Assembly: GCA_020055645.1 (NCBI GenBank)
Contig: CM034546.1
Span: forward strand, 127,865,875-127,929,874
Source: Tomocerus qinae
Lineage: Eukaryota > Arthropoda > Collembola > Entomobryomorpha > Tomoceridae
Length of the DNA: 64,000 bases
Direction of reading: 5' to 3'
The position numbers and the translations under genes were made by a program. The notes under the pieces are model-generated. The model had not been told where the DNA came from. It saw nothing but the letters and a program-made list of their open reading frames with translations, and did not search any database. Shown piece by piece: positions 12,401 to 25,189 of this stretch; the stretch's first letter is position 1, and the number at the start of each line of letters is the position of its first letter.

Positions 12401-13730
12401 CCCTAAGAAATTGATTTACTATTTATCAATTACTATATGCCTAAGTGTAATTCTGGTACTCTTTCATAGGGACAAAGCATAAAATGCAAATGAAAGCTGG
12501 GACAACATCCTAATTGTTGTTTTTCATTATAAAGGCCTACTTCATTTTAGTGTCCCTAAGAAATTGATTTACTATTTATCAATAAATATATGCCTAAGTG
12601 TAATTCTGGTACTATTTCATAGGGACAAAGCATAAAATGCAAATGAAAGCTGGGACAACATCCTAATTGTTGTTTTTCATTATAAAGGCCTACTTCATTT
12701 TAGTGTCCCTAAGAAATTGATCTACTACTTATCAATTACAATATGCCTAAGTGTAATTCTGGTAATATTTCATAGGGACAAAGCATAAAATGCAAATGAA
12801 AGCTGGGACAACATCCTAATTGTTGTTTTTCATTATAAAGGCCTACTTCATTTTAGTGTCCCTAAGAAATGGATCTACTATTTATCAATTACAATATGCC
12901 TAAGTGTAATTCTGGTACTATTTCATAGGGACAAAGCTCAAAATGCATATGAATGCTTGGACAACATCTTAAGGCCTACTTCAGATTAGTGTCCCTAAGA
13001 AATTTATTTCCTATTTGTCTATAAATATACGTTTATGTTGATTCTGGTACTATTTCATAGGGAGAAAGCACAAAATGCATATGAAAGCTGAGACAACATC
13101 AAATTTGTTGTTTTTCATTATTAAGGCCTACTTCACATCAGTGTCCCTAAGAAATTCATTTCCTATTTGTCTATAAATATATGCTTAAGTTGATTCTGGT
13201 ACTATGTCATAGGGACAAAGCGTAAGTTACATATAAAAGCTGGGACAACACCAAAACTGTTGTTTTTCATTATTAACGCTTACTGGAGATTAGTGTCCCT
13301 AAGAATTTGGTCTACTAATTGTCTATAAATGTATGCTTAAGTGTAATTCTGGTACTATTCTATAGGGACAAAACATAAGTTACATATAAAAGCTGAGACA
13401 ACATCTAAATTGTAGTTTTTCATTATTAAAGCCTACTTCATATAAGTGTCCCTAAGAAATGTATGTAATATTTGTCAATTAACATATTCCTAAGTGTAAT
13501 TGTGGTGCTATTCTATAAGGAACAAGCATAAGTGACATAAAAGCTGGGACAACATCTAAATTGTTGTTTATTATCGTTAAGGCCTACTTGAGATTAGTGT
13601 CCCTAAGAAAATGATTTCCTAATTGTCTATAAACGTATGCTTAATTTTAACTGTGGAGCAATTATATAGGGATAAAGCATAAATAGCATCTGAAAGCTGA
13701 GACAACGATAATATTATAGTTCTTTAACAT
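6440..13730 (+). repeat. Tandem array B (about 153-bp units, about 47 copies)
   Basis: A satellite of about 153-bp units marked by CATAGGGACAAAGCATAAAA, TGGGACAACATC, ATTGTTGTTTTTCATTATAA, AGGCCTACTTCA and TAGTGTCCCTAAGAAATTGA. The central units are nearly identical, and blocks recur with a 1,224-bp shift (eight units; the rare variant TACTCTTTCAT at about 11236 and 12460). Edge units (6440-6650 and 12965-13730) are diverged. The right-edge units share the variant GTCTATAAATATATGCTTA with the inverted array at 20895-25130. Short open frames of about 74 codons spanning neighbouring units are by-products of the repeat, with no splice or start context. Confidence 0.95.
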
Positions 13731-13762
13731 TTAAACCTATTTCAGACTAAAATTAAAAAGAT

Positions 13763-15260
13763 TCAGATTTTAAAAATAGTCGATAATTCTGTCATTAGAG
13801 GTAGTTTTCGATATAATATGTTATTATTGTACACAGTTTTTATTTCTTTTAAGATGTACACCACGTATTCCTTAAGCACCGAATCGTCTATATTTTCAGC
13901 CTGTGATTTTCTTTCTTTACTTGGTGTTGGCAAATTTGGGGGCTCCTTATTTGTAATCGCCCTTATTAGTCCGTCCTTAAAAACTTGGCGAAAGTTTTTG
14001 TCGAAGCTGTCTCCAATCTGTCAAATAATCATAGAGTATCAAATAATTTTTCTGTTCTACGTAAACGCTTTTAGAGCGTTCTTACTTCAATTAGTATATT
14101 TGTCTTAAATTTCTTACAACTTGACAATGCTAGGTGAATCGGAAAAAAATAATGCACAAATTACGTGTTAAAGAAATCAAGGTACCCGGATGCTATTGGT
14201 TGCAAATAGTCAAAAGTCACGAAATATATTTACACAAGTTATTGGCTCTAGGGAGAAAGCCTTTGCAGCAGCAGGTTACTGTATTGGTATTGGAGCTAAT
14301 ATTAAGCTATTGGAAATTTAATCCTAAGGGAATAGCTATAGTATTGGGTGAAACTTTGAAAAAGAGCCATGAAATTGGAATCAATGAATATTAATTTTGG
14401 TATGATTCATGCGATGGATTAAAACTGATGCGAGACACTATAAATCATTTATGGCTGTGTGGATTGGGGAATTTTAAGAAACGACAAACATAATAGGATT
14501 CAGAAGAGGAATAGATAAATGTTGCAGATGAACCACTAGTTCTTTACGAATAGGAAAATGGACCGGAAGAAAATAATACATAAATTATGTTGCTATAATT
14601 TCTTTAATTGTTGTTTGAATTTTTATAATAGTAGTTCAGCCAAAATGACTAAAATTGTCTATTGTCATATTCCACAAACACGATCGACATGCATCTTTTC
14701 TCTCTGAATCGGAAAGCAGAAGAATATTTGTTAAAAACCCAAAGTTAATGAAAATAATGTGCTAATAAATTAATTTCAAATGTTAAAATTGATAATTTTT
14801 TACATACATTTGGTAATTGGAAACTGCTACCGTGATAAGATTACACCTTAATTAGCATCAGGCAAACAACTTGGTATTAGGAAAAACTTACCTTAAATAG
14901 AGAAAATGATTGTTCCAACCCTCTGTTCCCAGAAATAAGGAATTTTGCTAATGGTAGATTTTCAGATTTTCCGTTTCGTTCAAGATGATCTTCAAAACTT
15001 TTGTCAGTTTTATGTTTAATATATTCTTGTATAAGTGCTGCATATTGCTCTTTTATATGAGCAAGTAGCGTAAAATTGTGTTGCCAGGTAGTTGCTACTG
15101 CCTTAAACACTGATGACACTATCATTGTTGATTTAAAACTCCAATCAAAAAGTATACAAAATCCAGTAAGTTCAACTTGAATGATTGGCGATTTGGATTT
15201 TAAATTACAGATTGGCAGCAAACTCGATGTATCTAAGCATGTGCTAATCTACCAGGGTTA
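13763..15260 (-). CDS. Unrecognised gene, last two exons
   Basis: Exon a runs from an acceptor near 15260 (CCTGGTAG) to a strong donor (AAG before GTAAGTTTTT) at 14892, encoding about 122 residues, including IQVELTGFCILFDWSF, TWQHNFTLLAHIKEQYAAL and LISGNRGLEQSFSLFK. Exon b runs from an acceptor (TTATTTGACAG) at 14017 to TGA at 13763 and encodes about 84 residues beginning IGDSFDKNFRQVFKDGLIRA, then KEPPNLPTPSKERK. Both junctions are phase 0, so they join in frame. Upstream exons would lie beyond 15260 but I could not find them. I do not recognise the family. Residue composition and matching phases argue for real coding sequence. It may be the remnant of a larger gene cut off by array B. Confidence 0.4.
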
Positions 15261-15767
15261 CCAGTAATCTGTTTTAGCACTTTTGCAAATTATTCCACAC
15301 ATAATTATGTATAATACTTATTCTTACATAATATCATAAGATTAGGAAAACATTAACACAATATACTACTATCAAGTTAGAGAACAATAAATGTTAACAA
15401 AATTGTGTGATTACAGTATACAAGATCTCTTATTTTCACATTTACCAATACTTCCATTTAAAGCTTTTTGCCAAAACGACGTACATATAAACATCATATA
15501 TTGACAATCAGTGTAGTTCACAATTGTCGGAAAATATATCATTTTAAGACCGACCAGGGAAATTAGTTTTTAAATTAGGAAAAGATTTATAACAAATCAA
15601 AAGTGGCAACCCATCCGTTCGTTAGAATGTAGTGTCTAGTCTGGACTGTAAACCTTCAGTTGCAGTTGGTCGGGCGTTCATTCTGCATCGGTGTATTTGT
15701 GTCTCATATATATCTATATAATTTATTTTCCAACATCTATTATCTGTACTTTACCTATAGATTGAAA
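15261..15767. other. Gene-free stretch upstream of the innexin
   Basis: AT-rich sequence without a visible gene. It probably holds the innexin promoter, but I see no firm TATA box or other element. Confidence 0.4.
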
Positions 15768-17467
15768 ATGTCTGCAAACGCTGTTTTCGCTCTGAAAGAG
15801 TATTTTGGCCCACATAGGGACAGGCAAAAAGCGAAAAAGCCTAAAACATCTAATATTCGTTTTGTGCTAAATACAAGATTAGGATTCTTATGTTTCGTTG
15901 GTGCTAGTGTTTTCCTTTTGGGTAACCGTTTCGTCCAGTTCCCGTATTCGTGCTCGAAAGTATCTCCGGGACAAGACGAAATAAGTACTGCTGTTTCTCA
16001 CCACTGTCTGAATTTGGAAACATATAGATCACCTACAAAACCTCTTCCTAATTTCGGTGAGATTTAAATTTGAATCAGTTTTTATAGTCAATATTAGTGC
16101 ACTTTTAATTTCTGTTAATTTTAATAGTCGATATTAATCCCCTCGTAATTCCTGTTAATTTTTAAGGTCAATATTAATCTGGTTTTTAGTTTCTGTAAAC
16201 AATCAAAAACAATCAAACAAAGTTTCTGCCAATCTGCTGTTGGTTTTATTTAAACTCGTTTATGGTCATTTCCTCAACATTTTATTTCTGTTTAAATTAA
16301 TAGCCGAATAGGTTTACAATAGTTTATTTATTTGGTTTTCATGCATACATAGTTGCATACAGTAGTATTCATATTTTGTAGCAATATTAAATTTCTTATA
16401 ATATTTGTTCATTTTTAAATATAGAACCATCTATGAATCTTCTACTTAAAACATGTTCATTCTCGTAATCAACGTAATAATATTTCTACTACCAAACTAT
16501 TTTAAAAAAATTAGTCGTAGGTTATGCCTCAGGATTTTTAAATAACAGCGTGTATATGTCATGTATTTATGGTTACACTGGTTTTGCTTTTTATATATTT
16601 AGATGGCGGCAGAGAGGGGAGTTACGAATACCATAACTGGTTTGGAATTGCTGGAATTGTAATTGCTGTCCAGTCACTTTTATTTTTGCTGCCACAATTT
16701 CTTTGGAAGCATTTTGAATCGGATAAATTAATCAATATCACGTTCAACCATGAAAAAATAGAAGGTAAAACGGACAAAGAAGAGGAAGAACAGGAGACTC
16801 TGGCTTTCAAGGCCATCGAATTTATTCTACAATCTGATTATAGATCATATTTCTTGAAATTTTTTTGCTGCGAAAGTTTGTTTTTATTGATAACCGTATT
16901 ACAAACAATAGCCATTAGCTACTTCCTCCAAACAGACTTTTCTACATATGGATTCAGATGTCTTTCCGGAGAAATATTCAACGAGGATGATTTAACAGCC
17001 GTGTTTCCCAAAAAAGTTTACTGTTTTCCTGATAAACAGAGATTCGATACATTATTCCGCACCTTTGCCATCTGTGACGTCAATGCTAGCAGATACAACG
17101 AGTTAGCTTACTACTTTCTTTGGTAATTTACAATTTATTTTTAAGCATTCTGTTTTTAACCATTGTTGGCCTTATCCTAAAGCTACATTTTTGTCTTAGG
17201 TTTGTTATCGCAGCAGTAGGTATTTTATCTACTATTTCAATTACAATACAGGTAATATTTTTAATACCACATTGGCGAATCAAGTATTTTTATTGGTATT
17301 TGTCTGCGCCTGGATGCATAAAACGTGAACACATCGCTTACTTGGCAAGACATCAAAATTTTGGTTTTGTTTATATAATGATACTACTTGGTAAAAATCT
17401 CAGAGCGGATTTATACCGAGACTTCGTTGAAAGTCTAAGTAAGAGGAAGGCTGAAGCCACAGCTTGA
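15768..17467 (+). pseudogene. Innexin (gap-junction protein) with one frame slip
   Basis: Innexins form gap junctions and hemichannels in the plasma membrane of protostomes. Exon 1 is 15768-16056 (start MSANAVFALKEYFG) and covers the first membrane segment and the first extracellular loop with two cysteines (FPYSCSK and SHHCLN). The acceptor at 16601-16602 opens exon 2 (16603 on), which begins DGGREGSYEYHNWFG and continues QSLLFLLPQFLWK, the family's second membrane segment, with YEYHNW in place of the usual YYQW. The second loop follows, with cysteines in FRCLSG, KVYCFP and AICDV, then ELAYYFLW. There the frame stops at TAA 17124-17126; the fourth membrane segment (IYNLFLSILFLTIVG) and the C-terminal LLGKNLRADLYRDFV continue in another frame to TGA at 17465. 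A single missing base near 17123 explains this. The total of about 385 residues is normal for the family. An AATAAA lies about 20 bp after the end. It is either a young pseudogene or a base error. Confidence 0.8.
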
Positions 17468-18283
17468 TAGTTTGATTTCAATAAAAATTGTTTTATTTTG
17501 ACAAACTGTTAAGTGCTATTTCTACATATCTTGCTTATACTACCAAGATGAAGAAAAGAAGTTTCGATAGTTATTATTATATTTATACTGTAAAAATAAC
17601 AAGTTTAAATTCTGGATATAATATGTACTTGGTCATTATATTTAGGTAAAATGTGTAATTTAATTTCTATAATTAGTGGGATTTATATATTGTATTAATT
17701 GTCAGATTTCTACTAATTTAAGATTTATCAGATCGATTACTGGGTTACAACCTTTTTTATCTTTGTTAATTGTTAACTAGGTAAATAATATAAATAAACA
17801 TTATAAACTTTTTAATTCTTACTCCTAAGCTTGTGAGAGCTAATATTAGGGAAAATATAATAAACTATTATAACTATAATATGGGCTAACATATTACAAT
17901 TATGACACATTTATTGTTGAATAAGTTAATGATTGAGTTTTTGAGGTTTATTCCGTACTGGGTATATCGGGCGTACATAGGTGGTATACCTTATTAGGTT
18001 ATATGCATCGAAAGGCTCTAGACTTTTACTTTACTAAACTCTTTTACTGCTCATTGAATCTTAACCTAAGGAATTCTTCTGCTACTGCAGTACATTATAC
18101 ATATTGAGATGCAAATATGCAACTAAATTGTCTTCAATCAGGCATCATCTTTTTATTACACATAGAAACACAACTCAAGTATAGTACGCCTGCAAATATC
18201 ATATTAAATCATAGCATGGTATTATATTAATTTGAGTCATTTTGGAAACCATTAAAGAATGACAAATACTTCTGGAGACGATT
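17468..18283. other. Gene-free stretch between convergent genes
   Basis: AT-rich sequence between the 3-prime ends of the innexin (plus strand) and the VPS4-like gene (minus strand). No gene or repeat seen. Confidence 0.5.
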
Positions 18284-19964
18284 CTACATGCCGCCAAATT
18301 GCTTTTGAAGTCTCATGTATTTTACAATATGTGAAGGCTTTACAGAAGGGCGTATATCTTCCATGGCTTTATCTATGTGATCCTATGTAAAAGGATTTAT
18401 AAACAGAAGCAATAAGAATATAAGTCACCAGATTACCAAAAAATAAATAATATAATTGTCACCTTTCTTAAAACAATCTCATATTTCTCCAGTTCTCCGT
18501 CAGTTTTGGTTGTCAACAACTGTCTGAAGCCAATGTTGCGAGCTGATTTCGATATCAAAAATAAATCGTGCCCAGTGTACCTAACAATTAAAATGAAAAA
18601 ACATCATGACCACGAAAATTAATTTAATTTTAAATTGTTTACCCTGCAGTTCGTTCTGCTATTTTTTCAAACTCCCGATGCGAGATATTGTGTTGTTGGT
18701 TTCCAATCTGCGATTGTAAAAGTAGTCGCCTTTCCGTTTTGTTAGGCAGTCCACAGTATACCTTTTTGTCAAAGCGTTTTAAAAATGCAGTGTCACAAAT
18801 TTCGGGTATGTTTGAAATTCCTGAAATAAGTAGCAATTAAAAATTTACTTTCATACAAATTATTGTTATAAATTATTGTTATTTTTAAATTGTCTTTAGA
18901 AATAACATTTATTTAAATAAATTATAAATTGAGTCAACGTGTTCTTGACCTATGACGAATACACGGGTTCCTTTAATGTTATTGAAAAGATTGAGTAGTT
19001 CAGCTTTCATTCTCAAATCCCCTCTGATGTCGTTCCTTCTCTCTTTTTCATAAATGAATCCATTTCATCTAATAAATAGTTTTGCATTAAGTGCACTTGT
19101 ATTCTGTTTGTATTACAACGATGTATCAGTGGCTCCAGTTACCTATTAGAATGCAAACTGGCTGATTAGCCAAAGCCATTTCAAAGTGTTTACGGAGCAG
19201 TTTTTCAGTTCCACCGTAATATTTGTCTACGGTGGTTGACGGAGATAAGCAGATGTAATTAATTTTGCATCTCTGTATTATGGAAGCCGCTAAAGTAGAT
19301 TTTGCAACCCCCGTAGGTCCATACAAAAGGACAGATTGCCAACTCTTATGTTCCCTAAAAAGATCTGGAAACTGAATTGGCCAAATTAGTTGCTCCTCCA
19401 AGACCTTCTTAGCGTTAACCATTCCAATGATCTTTTCGATAGGAAGAGTAAAGGGAAGACCAGTGTTGATAGAATTGTTGTCGTTTATCTCCACAAGATA
19501 TTTGCTTTCCACGTCAGCTTTTGATGTGGACTCTTTTCCAATCAGTCCAATTGACTTTGTCAAAAAGGACACTCCACATCTTAAAATCTTCTCACACTCT
19601 TGCTTACCACAATTGGAGTCTGTCAATAATCAATGTTACATTACATGTTGATTAGATCACCCTCTAATTAGTATTCGCATTTAGGCGTTATAATGCTGCC
19701 ATTCTATTCTAATAACTGTACAATGTTGGAGATCGTTTTCTAATGAACTAAATGAATTAATCGACATTAGTAAGGTTAATTCAAAGGTTTTCACAGTCCA
19801 TGCATAATGATTCTGTAATTTCAGGAATTATTAGATTTACTTTGCATGTAGGATAATAGCCCAGAAGTCGCAGAAATAAAATGGGTAACAGCCTGGCGAG
19901 AGTTCTCACATCCTTCGGCTTTTTTAGCTAATTCGATAGCTTCTTGTAATCCAGATTTATCCAT
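18284..19964 (-). pseudogene. VPS4-like AAA ATPase with MIT domain, one frame slip
   Basis: VPS4 disassembles ESCRT-III on endosomal and other membranes. Six exons on the minus strand: 19964-19841, 19619-19143, 19068-18950, 18820-18643, 18580-18463 and 18382-18284. Exon 1 encodes an MIT-like start (GLQEAIELAKKAEG, then HFISATSGLLSYMQ). Exon 2 has the AAA start (IIGMVNAKKVLEEQLIWPI), a Walker A of GPTGVAKST instead of GPPGTGKS, and pore-loop region KYYGGTEKLL. Splicing of exons 2 and 3 creates a correct Walker B, CILIDEMDS. Exon 4 carries NIPEICDTAFLKRFDKK with the arginine-finger region, exon 5 GYTGHDLFLISKSARN, and exon 6 the C-terminal helix ending QFGGM. Exon 3 is 119 nt and needs 120 (or 117) to keep frame: reading changes after FMKKRE, so one base seems missing. 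All other phases fit. About 371 residues against about 435 in true VPS4, and quite diverged, so it is a paralogue, perhaps decaying. Confidence 0.8.
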
Positions 19965-20760
19965 TCACCAGAAATTACCCGTATGTGTAATTATTGTAAT
20001 AGTATTTAGAATTGCTCTCACGTTAAATCTAAACCCTGTAAATTTTAATTTTAAAGGTAATAAACTGTTTAAATGCATATTTCTGTGCAATGTGCATCTT
20101 TGAATATGAATATATTAAATTATTAAAGTAAATTAAAGGATGTGTATTCTCGTGCAGTGGCAATAACCCCGCTTAATTATATTTTTAATTCATCATCATT
20201 CAATTTAATTTTAATAAATTGATACTCACTTATGTGGTGTAGCGATTTCAAACTATTGAATATATTGATGAAATTATGATGACTAAGGGGCTATTTTGTG
20301 CGAAGGAAAGCTGGTTTATAAATAGCAACTTTTTTATCGCTTAATTTATCACTGGACAAGCAACGTTAGTAAATGTCCTTGGTTATTGCAGCAATACCAA
20401 ATATAATGCATTGGTTAGCTCAATTATAGACCAAAGTAATGGTCACGTTCAAAGCCAATGTTGTTCGCAAACATGAAATGACTCATACCATGAGTAGTTT
20501 CAACACGTCTGAAGCAAATCTTGTTTACACAAGCATTCCTTCCCTTAGTTTTTTTTGGTTCCCACGTCTTTTGTTTAGACTATCGGCAAACATAAAATGA
20601 GTTCTCTTTTATGCTTTGTAAAAAAATGCAGATTATTCAACAACTGCTTCCTGTGTCTGGTGCTGACAATTTACAGAAGCCTATTCGATGTCCAAACGAG
20701 ATTAGCGTTTATTTAGGAAAGAGTTTCACAAATTCCTTGAATATTATTCGCGGTCCACAG
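19965..20760 (+). repeat. Dispersed repeat E, inner copy
   Basis: From about 20195 to 20760 the sequence matches 25190-25735 in the same orientation, with shared landmarks TTTAATTTTAATAAATT, TTTATAAATAGCAAC, AATGCATTGGTTAGCTC and CCAAAGTAATGGTCACGTTC, and a shared end ATTTACAGAAGCCTA. The two copies flank inverted array B like a pair of direct repeats of about 500 bp. No coding frame. Nothing is seen at 19965-20195. Confidence 0.75.
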
Positions 20761-20894
20761 AAAGCTTCTTTGTAATAAAAGCGAAATATATCATATGGTA
20801 GGCTCCGGAAAATTATATCATGGATTCTATTATTTGTAAGTCGTTTTTATCTTAATAACACTTCAGCCAAATTTAAAAATGATGCCTTAATAAT

Positions 20895-23800
20895 GATAAC
20901 CAATAAATTAGATGTTGACCCAGCTTTTATATGTAACTTATGCTTTGTCCATACAGAATAGCACCACAATTACACTTGGACATATTTTATAGACAAACAG
21001 TAGATCAATTTCTTGGGAACACTTATCTCAAGTAGGCCTTAACGATGATAAACAACAATTTAGATGTTGTCCCAGCTTTCCTACGCTTTTTGTGCTTTGT
21101 CCCTATGAAATAGTACCAGAATTTTACGTAAGCATATATTTATAGGCAAATAGTAGATCAATTTCTTGGGGACACTAATCTCAAATAGGCCTTAATAATG
21201 ATAAACAACAATTTAGATGTTGTCCCAGCTTTTCAACGCTTTTTATGCTTTGTCCCTATGAAATAGTTCCAGAAATACACTTAAGCATACATTTATAGAC
21301 AAATAGTAGATCAATTTCCTAGGGACACTAATCTCAAATAGGCCTTAATAATGATAAACAACAATTTAGATGTTGTCCCAGCTTTTCAACGCTTTTTATG
21401 CTTTGTCCCTATGAAATAGTTCCAGAAATACACTTAAGCATACATTTATAGACAAATAGTAGATAAATTTCTTGGGGACACTAATCTCAAGTAGGCCTTA
21501 ACGATGATAAACAACAATTTAGATGTTGTCCCCGCTTTCTTACGCTTTTTATGCTTTGTCCCTATGAAATAGTACCAGAATTACACTTAAGTATACATTT
21601 ATAGACAAATAGTAGATCAATTTCTTGGGGACACTAATCTCAAATAGGCCTTAATAATCATAAACACCAATTTACATGTTGTCCCAGCTTTTCTACGCTT
21701 TTTATGCTTTGTCCCTATGAAATAGTTCCAGAAATACACTTAAGCATACATTTATAGACAAATAGTAGATCAATTTCTTGGGGACACTAATCTCAAGTAG
21801 GCCTTAACGATGATAAACAACAATTTGGATGTTGTCCCAGCTTTTCTACGCTTTTTATGCTTTGTCCCTATGAAATAGTTCCAGAATTTCACGTAAGCAT
21901 ATATTTATAGGCAAATAGTAGATCAATTTCCTAGGGACACTAATCTCAAGTAGGCCTTAACGATGATAAACAACAATTTAGATGTTGTCCCAGCTTTTCT
22001 ACGCTTTTTATGCTTTGTCCCTATGAAATAGTTCCAGAAATACACTTAAGCATACATTTATAGACAAATAGTAGATCAATTTCTTGGGGACACTAATCTC
22101 AAATAGGCCTTAATAATCATAAACACCAATTTAGATGTTGTCCCAGCTTTTCTACGCTTTTTATGCTTTGTCCCTATGAAATAGTTCCAGAAATACACTT
22201 AAGCATACATTTATAGACAAATAGTAGATCAATTTCTTGGGGACACTAATCTCAAGTAGGCCTTAACGATGATAAACAACAATTTAGATGTTGTCCCAGC
22301 TTTCCTACGCTTTTTATGCTTTGTCCCTATGAAATAGTACCAGAATTACACTTAAGCATATATTTATAGACAAATAGTAGATAAATTTCTTGGGGACACT
22401 AATCTTAAGTAGGCCTTAACGATGATAAACAACAATTTAAAAGTTGTCCCAGCTTTCCTACGCTTTTTATGCTTTGTCCCTATGAAATAGTACCAGCATT
22501 ACAGTTAAGCATACATTTATAGGCAAATAGTAGATGAATTTCCTAGGACACTAATCTCAAGTAGGCCTTAACGATGATAAACAACAATTTAGATGTTGTC
22601 CCAGCTTTTCTACGCTTTTTATGCTTTGTCCCTATGAAATAGTTCCAGAAATACACTTAAGCATACATTTATAGACAAATAGTAGATCAATTTCCTAGGG
22701 ACACTAATCTCAAATAGGCCTTAATAATGATAAACAACAATTTAGATGTTGTCCCAGCTTTTCTACGCTTTTTATGCTTTGTCCCTATGAAATAGTTCCA
22801 GAAATACACTTAAGCATACATTTATAGACAAATAGTAAATCAATTTCTTGGGGACACTAGTCTCAAGTAGGCCTAAACGATGATAAACAACAATTTAGAT
22901 GTTGTCCCAGCTTTCCTACGCTTTTTATGCTTTGTCCCTATGAAATAGTACCAGAATTACACTTAAGCATATATTTATAGACAAATAGTAGATCAATTTC
23001 TTGGGGACACTTATCTCAAGTAGGCCTTAACGATGATAAACAACAATTTAGATGTTGTCCCAGCTTTCCTACGCTTTTTATGCTTTGTCCCTATGAAATA
23101 GTTCCAGAAATACACTTAAGCATACATTTATAGACAAATAGTAGATCAATTTCTTGGGGACACTAATCTCAAATAGGCCTTAATAATGATAAACAACGAT
23201 ATAGATGTTGTCCCAGCTTTTCTACGCTTTTTATGCTTTGTCCCTATGAAATAGTTCCAGAAATACACTTAAGCATACATTTATAGACAAATAGTAGATC
23301 AATTTCTTGGGGACACTAATCTCAAGTAGGCCTTAACGATGATAAACAACAATTTGGATGTTGTCCCCGCTTTCTTACGCTTTTTATGCTTTATCCCTAT
23401 GAAATAGTACCAGAATTACACTTAAGTATACATTTATAGACAAATAGTAGATCAATTTCTTGGGGACACTAATCTCAAGTAGGCCTAAACGATGATAAAC
23501 AACAATTTAGATGTTGTCCCAGCTTTCCTACGCTTTTTATGCTTTGTCCCTATGAAATAGTTCCAGAAATACACTTAAGCATACATTTATAGACAAATAG
23601 TAGATCAATTTCTTGGGGACACTAATCTCAAATAGGCCTTAATAATCATAAACACCAATTTAGATGTTGTCCCAGCTTTTCTACGCTTTTTATGCTTTGT
23701 CCCTATGAAATAGTTCCAGAAATACACTTAAGCATACATTTATAGACAAATAGTAGATCAATTTCTTGGGGACACTAATCTCAAGTAGGCCTAAACGATG

Positions 23801-25130
23801 ATAAACAACAATTTAGATGTTGTCCCAGCTTTCCTACGCTTTTTATGCTTTGTCCCTATGAAATAGTACCAGAATTACACTTAAGCATATATTTATAGAC
23901 AAATAGTAGATCAATTTCTTGGGGACACTTATCTCAAGTAGGCCTTAACGATGATAAACAACAATTTAGATGTTGTCCCAGCTTTCCCACGCTTTTTATG
24001 CTTTGTCCCTATGAAATAGTTCCAGAAATACACTTAAGCATACATTTATAGACAAATAGTAGATCAATTTCTTGGGGACACTAATCTCAGATAGGCCTTT
24101 AATAATGATAAACAACGATATAGATGTTGTCCCAGCTTTTCTACGCTTTTTATGCTTTGTCCCTATGAAATAGTTCCAGAAATACACTTAAGCATATATT
24201 TATAGACAAATAGTAGATAAATTTCTTGGGGACACTAATCTCAAGTAGGCCTTAACGATGATAAACAACAATTTGGATGTTGTCCCCGCTTTCTTACGCT
24301 TTTTATGCTTTGTCCCTATGAAATAGTACCAGAATTACACTTAAGTATACATTTATAGACAAATAGTAGATCAATTTCTTGGGGACACTAATCTCAAATA
24401 GGCCTTAATAATGATAAACAACGATATAGATGTTGTCCCAGCTTTTCTACGCTTTTTATGCTTTGTCCCTATGAAATAGTTCCAGAAATACACTTAAGCA
24501 TATATTTATAGACAAATAGTAGATAAATTTCTTGGGGACACTAATCTCAAGTAGGCCTTAACGATGATAAACAACAATTTAGATGTTGTCCCAGCTTTCC
24601 TACGCTTTTTATGCTTTGTCCCTATGAAATAGTTCCAGAAATACACTTAAGCATATATTTATAGACAAATAGTAAATCAATTTCTTGGGGACACTAATCT
24701 CAAGTAGGCCTTAATAATGATAAACAACGATATAGATGTTGTCCCAGCTTTTCTACGCTTTTTATGCTTTGTCCCTATGAAATAGTACCAGCATTACAGT
24801 TAAGCATACATTTATAGACAAATAGTAGATCAATTTCCTAGGGACACTAATCTCAAGTAGGCCTTAACGATGATAAACAACAATTTAGATGTTTTCCAGC
24901 TTCTTTATGCCATATATGTTTTGTCCCCATGCAATAGCACCACAATTACGTATGGTAACAATTTGATACATTGCCATTTAAGTTAATGTTCTAGTTAAGT
25001 AGTGAATCAATTTATCCCTACTTTGTCCCTACGAAATATCTCTACAGTAATACTTAGGCATACGTTTATAGATTAATACGAAATGAATTTCTTGGGGACA
25101 GTAATTTTAAATGGGCTACATTAGCCCATA
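20895..25130 (-). repeat. Tandem array B, inverted part (about 153-bp units, about 27 copies)
   Basis: Same family as 6440-13730 but in opposite orientation. Landmarks on the plus strand are TGCTTTGTCCCTATGAAATAG, read as part of a unit with TTCTTGGGGACACTAATCTC and GTTGTCCCAGCTTT. Units are typically 152-154 bp and alternate between a few subtypes (CAAGTAGGCCTTAACGATG and CAAATAGGCCTTAATAATG). Edge units (20895-21100 and 25015-25130) are diverged. Similarity to the consensus of the other array is moderate, roughly four of five positions by eye. Confidence 0.95.
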
Positions 25131-25189
25131 AAATCATGAATGTTTGATTAGCCCCGATTAAAAGCCTTCTCTTTGTATTATTATTAATG

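Noticed and set aside
17119-17142. A 23-nt intron (GTAATT to TTTTAAG) in the innexin that would restore the frame
   Set aside because: Splice signals are formally present and the frame would fit, but animal spliceosomes are not known to remove introns this short. A one-base slip is simpler.
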